Assembly: GCA_964504455.1 (NCBI GenBank)
Contig: CAZDDY010000031.1
Span: forward strand, 1-5,493
Direction of reading: 5' to 3'
Source of the DNA: CAZDDY01 sp964504455
GTDB lineage: Bacteria; Patescibacteriota; Minisyncoccia; Phycocordibacterales; UBA9973
Length of the DNA: 5,493 nucleotides
The notes under the pieces were generated by a model. That model was given only the letters and a program-made list of their open reading frames with translations, was not told the DNA's origin and searched no databases. Below are positions 1 through 2,530 of the stretch, piece after piece. Position numbers and translations under genes: made by a program. The stretch's first letter is position 1; each line of letters starts with the position of its first letter.

Positions 1-75
1 GAATTGGTGGAAGTAGCAGAACTTTCTGAAAGCGCACGTGGAGAAGGACAATTCGGTTCAACAGGAAAAAAATGA
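1..75 (+). CDS. dut: dUTP diphosphatase (dUTPase), C-terminal end only
   Basis: Frame 1 is open from the window edge to TGA at 73-75 and gives 24 residues ending ...SARGEGQFGSTGKK. This is the flexible C-terminal tail of trimeric dUTPases: conserved motif V, usually R-G-x-G-G-F-G-S-T-G, which closes over the nucleotide bound in a neighbouring subunit. The preceding V-x-E-L-S-E-S is also typical. The enzyme hydrolyses dUTP to dUMP and pyrophosphate in the cytoplasm, keeping uracil out of DNA and supplying dUMP for thymidylate synthesis. One of the two motif glycines is Gln here (G-Q-F-G). TGA is followed directly by TAG (76-78). The argS start lies 12 bases downstream, so the two genes are probably co-transcribed. 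The rest of the gene lies outside the window. The identification rests on one short but very characteristic motif. Confidence 0.85.
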   Translation, partial: ELVEVAELSESARGEGQFGSTGKK

Positions 76-87
76 TAGAGTAGAAGT

Positions 88-1887
88 GTGATACAGAGGG
101 ATCTAGAGAAATTAATACAACAAGTCTTGAAAGACCTTGGCATTGTTTTGGACAAAATAACCCTAGAACATCCAGGAGATATTTCTCATGGTGATTATGC
201 AACCAATGTTGCGTTTCAAGCGTTACGAAAGCAAGCAATAGAAGCAACAAAGGATTTTAAAACTAACATTAAAACAACAGAGGTTGTTGGTGGTGTTTCT
301 ACAAAGGAAGAAGTGGCTTCGTGGGGAAATCCAAAAGAATTAGCTGAGGTTATCGCTAAAAAAATTCTTGAACAAAAACCAGAGTTTCTTTCTAGCGTAT
401 CTGTTGCAGGTCCTGGGTTTATAAACTTCACTCTCTCAAAAAAATATCTAAGTGACACAATCATACATATCATTGAAAACCCAAGTGATTGGGGAAAAAC
501 AAATGTATATGCAGGCAAGAAAGTGATGGTTGAGTATACACAACCAAACCCATTTAAGCCGTTTCATATAGGGCATCTCATGTCTAATGCAATTGGAGAA
601 TCAATCTCAAGACTTGTGGAATTTTCTGGAGCACAGACAGTTCGAGCAAACTATCAAGGAGATGTAGGTCTTCATGTGGCAAAAGCTATATGGGGCATAC
701 AAAAAAGAGGAAGTCCTCCTGAAGGATCTACCATATCTGCACAGGCAAAATATATCGGAGATTGTTATAGCTATGCGGCAAATTTGTATGAAACAAATGA
801 TATGGTTAAGGCAGAAATCGATATCATAAACAAGAAAGTATATGATCGAAGCGATAAAAATATAAATGACATCTACGATTGGGGGAGAAAAGTTACCTTA
901 AATGCCTTCGAAGAGTTGTATACAATACTTGGCACAAAGTTTGATTACTATTTCTTTGAAAGCGAAATGGGCGACAGGGGCAAACAAATCATTCAAGAAA
1001 ATATTGGCAAAGTTTTTACAGAAAGCGATGGTGCTATCATTTTCAAAGGTGAAGAATATGATCCAACTCTACATACTCGTGTGTTTGTGAGTTCGCTCGG
1101 ATTACCTATGTATGAAGCAAAAGAGCTTGGGCTTACTATTACAAAGTTTGAAAAAGAAAACCCAGATATCTCAATTACAACAACTGCTGTAGAACAAAAA
1201 GAATATATGCGTGTGGTCACAAAAGCAGTGAGCTTATTACACAAAGAATATGCAGATAAGATGCGTCATATTACTCACGGTATGATGCGACTTGTCGGAG
1301 GCAAGATGGCTTCACGAAAAGGCAATGTCATAACTGGAGAGAGTTTAATCCAAGAAACCTTTGAAGAAATAAGACAAAAAGTACAAACACTTCGAGGAGA
1401 AAATTCTTTGAAGGAAAGTGATATCGAGCGTATCGGTATAGCCGCACTAAAATATTCTATTCTCAGATCCTCGCTTGAAAGTGACATTGTCTATGATGAG
1501 GAGAAATCTATTTCATTTGAAGGTGATTCAGGTCCTTATTTACAATATGCATCAACAAGAGCCAAGAGTGTATTAGAGAAAGCGGAAAAAGAAAGTTTGT
1601 ACCCTGGTCCAAATATTTCACAAAATGACGAGGTAACACTTCTTGAACGAAAAATTTATTTATTTCCAGAAATTGTTGAGCGTTCCGCAACACTCTTTGA
1701 ACCTCACCACATTGTTACCTACCTCACAGAGCTTGCAAGTGTATTTAACTCATATTACGCACATGAGCAAATAATTCATTCAGACAATTCAGGGACTCCG
1801 TATCGTCTTGCGCTTGTGAAAGCAACATACCAGACTATCAAAAATGGGCTCTGGCTTTTAGGTATCTCACTTCCAGAGAAGATGTAG
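88..1887 (+). CDS. argS: Arginyl-tRNA synthetase (ArgRS), complete, 599 aa
   Basis: Class I aminoacyl-tRNA synthetase that charges tRNA-Arg using ATP in the cytoplasm. The N-terminal ArgRS domain (about residues 1-115) carries the hallmark HPGDISHGDYATNVAF near 28-43. The Rossmann catalytic core contains the ATP-binding HIGH motif at 160-163 (P-F-K-P-F-H-I-G-H) and G-L-P-M-Y-E-A-K-E-L-G near 338-348. The KMSKS-loop equivalent is K-M-A-S-R-K-G at 406-412, the degenerate form common in ArgRS. The DALR anticodon-binding domain starts around 480 (G-P-Y-L-Q-Y-A-x-T-R-A) and ends L-G-I-S-L-P-E-K-M, the usual ArgRS C-terminus, so the gene is intact. Length is slightly above the usual 550-590 because of an insert of roughly 30-35 residues at about 47-80. 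GTG at 88 is the only plausible start after the in-frame TAG at 76-78, and no convincing Shine-Dalgarno precedes it. The gene sits 12 bases after dut and is probably read from an upstream promoter. Confidence 0.97.
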   Translation: MIQRDLEKLIQQVLKDLGIVLDKITLEHPGDISHGDYATNVAFQALRKQAIEATKDFKTNIKTTEVVGGVSTKEEVASWGNPKELAEVIAKKILEQKPEFLSSVSVAGPGFINFTLSKKYLSDTIIHIIENPSDWGKTNVYAGKKVMVEYTQPNPFKPFHIGHLMSNAIGESISRLVEFSGAQTVRANYQGDVGLHVAKAIWGIQKRGSPPEGSTISAQAKYIGDCYSYAANLYETNDMVKAEIDIINKKVYDRSDKNINDIYDWGRKVTLNAFEELYTILGTKFDYYFFESEMGDRGKQIIQENIGKVFTESDGAIIFKGEEYDPTLHTRVFVSSLGLPMYEAKELGLTITKFEKENPDISITTTAVEQKEYMRVVTKAVSLLHKEYADKMRHITHGMMRLVGGKMASRKGNVITGESLIQETFEEIRQKVQTLRGENSLKESDIERIGIAALKYSILRSSLESDIVYDEEKSISFEGDSGPYLQYASTRAKSVLEKAEKESLYPGPNISQNDEVTLLERKIYLFPEIVERSATLFEPHHIVTYLTELASVFNSYYAHEQIIHSDNSGTPYRLALVKATYQTIKNGLWLLGISLPEKM

Positions 1888-1913
1888 ACAAAATAGCATT
1901 TCTTCTGTATAAT
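1885..1913 (+). promoter_or_regulatory. Sigma-70-type promoter overlapping the argS stop codon
   Basis: TAGACA at 1885-1890 (5 of 6 matches to TTGACA) is followed by exactly 17 bases and then a perfect TATAAT at 1908-1913. The predicted transcription start is about 1920-1921. The -35 box uses the argS TAG stop codon. It is the best promoter match I found in the window. It would drive the short unit that ends at the terminator at 2201-2232, separating that unit from argS. Confidence 0.75.
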
Positions 1914-1956
1914 CCAAATCGACACTGTTTGAAAGATTCATATAAAACCAATTGCT

Positions 1957-2157
1957 ATGACTACATTCTATGTCATGATGATGGGAATTTTTGGTGCGTT
2001 TGACCAACAAATTTTATCTGGAAAGTGGCCAACACTCTCCGATGAATTTCAAAAACCAAAACCTCAAAGCGACCCCATTGTTTTTACCACTGGCCAAAAC
2101 CAGGAAAAAAATTTTTGCACCCTTTGCGAAAGCAACGGAGCAACAGTACAAGGGTAA
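1957..2157 (+). CDS. Possible small hypothetical protein, 66 aa
   Basis: An ATG-to-TAA ORF lies between the promoter at 1885-1913 and the terminator at 2201-2232, starting about 37 bases after the predicted transcription start. The product begins MTTFYVMMMGIFGAFDQQ and includes a single C-x-x-C (FCTLCES) near residue 54. I see no signal peptide, convincing membrane helix or known family. Arguments against: no Shine-Dalgarno before any of its ATGs, ordinary-looking composition, a length that can arise by chance in sequence of this base composition, and several stem-loops running through it, including a 5-bp pairing that covers the ATG (1957-1961 with 1972-1976). Arguments for: it is the only ORF of this size on the sense strand of a unit with its own promoter and terminator. 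It may be coding, or a chance ORF in a non-coding RNA. Confidence 0.25.
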   Translation: MTTFYVMMMGIFGAFDQQILSGKWPTLSDEFQKPKPQSDPIVFTTGQNQEKNFCTLCESNGATVQG

Positions 2158-2200
2158 AGACATTTAACGACCTCTTAGGTGGAAGAGGATGGTGGCTTAA

Positions 2201-2232
2201 AAGGGGCCCTTGGTTCGGGGGCCCCTTATTTT
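2201..2232 (+). terminator. Strong intrinsic terminator after the short unit
   Basis: AAGGGGCCC (2201-2209) pairs with GGGCCCCTT (2219-2227), with T2210-G2218 possible inside, leaving a loop of about eight bases. The tail TTATTTT (2226-2232) follows. A run of A on the 5' side (TTAAAA from 2197) makes the structure nearly symmetric, so it could also stop transcription from the other strand. It closes the unit that starts near 1920. Confidence 0.8.
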
Positions 2233-2261
2233 AACTCTGTTGATTTTGGTTTTTTAATTTA

Positions 2262-2283
2262 ACTTCTTCATGGATGGGGAAGT
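2262..2283 (+). other. 8-bp stem-loop directly upstream of the second terminator
   Basis: ACTTCTTC (2262-2269) pairs with GGGGAAGT (2276-2283), including two G-U pairs, around an ATGGAT loop. It sits one base before the terminator hairpin at 2285-2306, so the two helices could stack. Otherwise positions 2233-2317 hold no gene that I can see. It may be the body of a small RNA, a leftover of an older leader, or chance. Confidence 0.4.
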
Positions 2284-2284
2284 G

Positions 2285-2313
2285 GTCCTGTGATTATTCA
2301 CGGGACTTTTTTT
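2285..2313 (+). terminator. Second intrinsic terminator
   Basis: GTCCTGTG (2285-2292) pairs with CACGGGAC (2299-2306): eight consecutive pairs, one of them G-U, with an ATTATT loop. Seven T residues follow at once (2307-2313). This is a textbook Rho-independent terminator. It backs up the terminator at 2201-2232 and insulates the ileS leader from upstream transcription. Confidence 0.85.
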
Positions 2314-2317
2314 ATAT

Positions 2318-2346
2318 TTAAAAATGTAGTACTCTTCTCATATAAG
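2318..2346 (+). promoter_or_regulatory. ileS: Probable promoter of the T-box/ileS unit
   Basis: TATAAG at 2341-2346 (5 of 6 to TATAAT) lies 17 bases after TTAAAA at 2318-2323 (4 of 6 to TTGACA). Transcription would begin near 2353, essentially at the base of T-box Stem I (2354). A promoter is expected here because two terminators lie just upstream and the leader has no other source. The -35 match is weak. An alternative -10, TATATT at 2313-2318, would add about 25 nt of leader. Confidence 0.45.
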
Positions 2347-2350
2347 TGTT

Positions 2351-2530
2351 GATGAGGCCTTGCTAATAAGCAGGATATCACCTCGGAGCTTTTGGGAAGA
2401 ACCCTAAAATAGGAAGTAGAGCCCAACCAAATAAGTCTTTAGTTTTTCTAGAGAGAAACAAGGTGGTACCACGGGGAAACTCGTCCTTGCATGACAAACA
2501 TTTGTCGTACATGGACGGGTTTTATTTTTT
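2351..2530 (+). promoter_or_regulatory. T-box riboswitch, tRNA-Ile responsive, very short Stem I
   Basis: The leader binds uncharged tRNA and controls ileS. The T-box AAGGTGGTACCACGG lies at 2460-2474. Antiterminator: CAAGG (2459-2463) pairs with CCTTG (2485-2489); ACGGG (2471-2475) pairs with CTCGT (2480-2484) around GAAA; the 7-nt bulge TGGTACC (2464-2470) exposes UGGU to pair with a tRNA ending ACCA (discriminator A, as in tRNA-Ile). Stem I: GAGG (2354-2357) pairs with CCTC (2381-2384), CCTTGC pairs with GCAGG around a TAATAA loop, and the 3' bulge ATATCA (2375-2380) presents specifier AUC (Ile) at 2377-2379 followed by A. Stem II: TTGGG/CCCAA (2392-2396/2422-2426) with S-turn-like GAA (2399-2401) and AGUA (2415-2418). 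Stem III: GTTTTTC/GAGAAAC (2442-2448/2453-2459). The family identity is firm. The short Stem I, which lacks the distal tRNA-elbow-binding module, is a hand fold. Confidence 0.93.
2480..2530 (+). terminator. T-box-controlled terminator before ileS
   Basis: CTCGTCC (2480-2486) pairs with GGACGGG (2513-2519), including one G-U. The stem continues past mismatches into a second helix, ATGACAA (2491-2497) against TTGTCGT (2502-2508), capped by an ACAT loop. A T-rich tail, TTTTATTTTTT, occupies 2520-2530. The 5' strand CTCGTCC is the same segment used by the antiterminator, so the two folds exclude each other, as expected for transcriptional T-box control. The tail ends at the base before the ileS ATG. 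Confidence 0.9.

Larger units (their letters stand above)
1920..2232 (+). ncRNA. Candidate structured RNA / independent short transcription unit
   Basis: A strong promoter ends at 1913 and a strong intrinsic terminator begins at 2201, defining a transcript of about 310 nt. Hand folding finds consecutive stem-loops:
- 1986-2013: 10 bp with one bulged C, inner stem TTGGT/ACCAA.
- 2016-2043: GGA-A-AGTG against CACT-C-TCC with a GCCAA loop, extended by ATC/GAT around a bulged T.
- 2124-2135: TTGC-GAAA-GCAA, a GNRA tetraloop; CCCTT (2120-2124) could alternatively close against AAGGG (2150-2154) around it.
- 2171-2188: CCTCTT-AGGTGG-AAGAGG.
I compared it with tmRNA, RNase P RNA, SRP RNA and common riboswitches from memory and recognise none. 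A 66-codon ORF overlaps it (1957-2157), so it may instead be a small mRNA. No energy calculation or covariation was possible, so the RNA call is inference. Confidence 0.4.

Noticed and set aside
72..83. ATG ATA GAG TAG overlapping the dut stop codon, as an alternative argS start or leader peptide
   Set aside because: It is in a different frame from argS and ends after three codons. GTG at 88 gives an N-terminus that fits ArgRS. A coupling role cannot be excluded, but nothing supports one.
216..518. Antisense ORF of 100 codons inside argS, and similar antisense or out-of-frame ORFs elsewhere
   Set aside because: They lie opposite or out of frame within strongly conserved synthetase coding sequence, have no recognisable products and no start signals. 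They are shadows.
1920..2232. tmRNA, RNase P RNA or SRP RNA in the argS-ileS spacer
   Set aside because: No tRNA-like ends with CCA or a tag frame, no RNase P P4 core sequences and no SRP GNAR-type domain are seen. GGTTCG at 2212-2217 is in the terminator loop, not a T-arm.
2329..2356. A longer, classical Stem I extending upstream (AGTA at 2329; CTCAT 2337-2341 pairing with ATGAG 2352-2356)
   Set aside because: No distal double T-loop or AG-bulge features appear. The pairing would destroy the GAGG/CCTC helix that frames the AUC specifier, and the best -10 box lies inside this stretch, so it may not be transcribed.
2364..2369. AUA in the Stem I terminal loop (TAATAA) as the specifier
   Set aside because: AUA would call for a minor tRNA-Ile. 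AUC at 2377-2379, followed by a purine in a 3' bulge, fits the usual ileS T-box pattern better. It is kept as the alternative to test.
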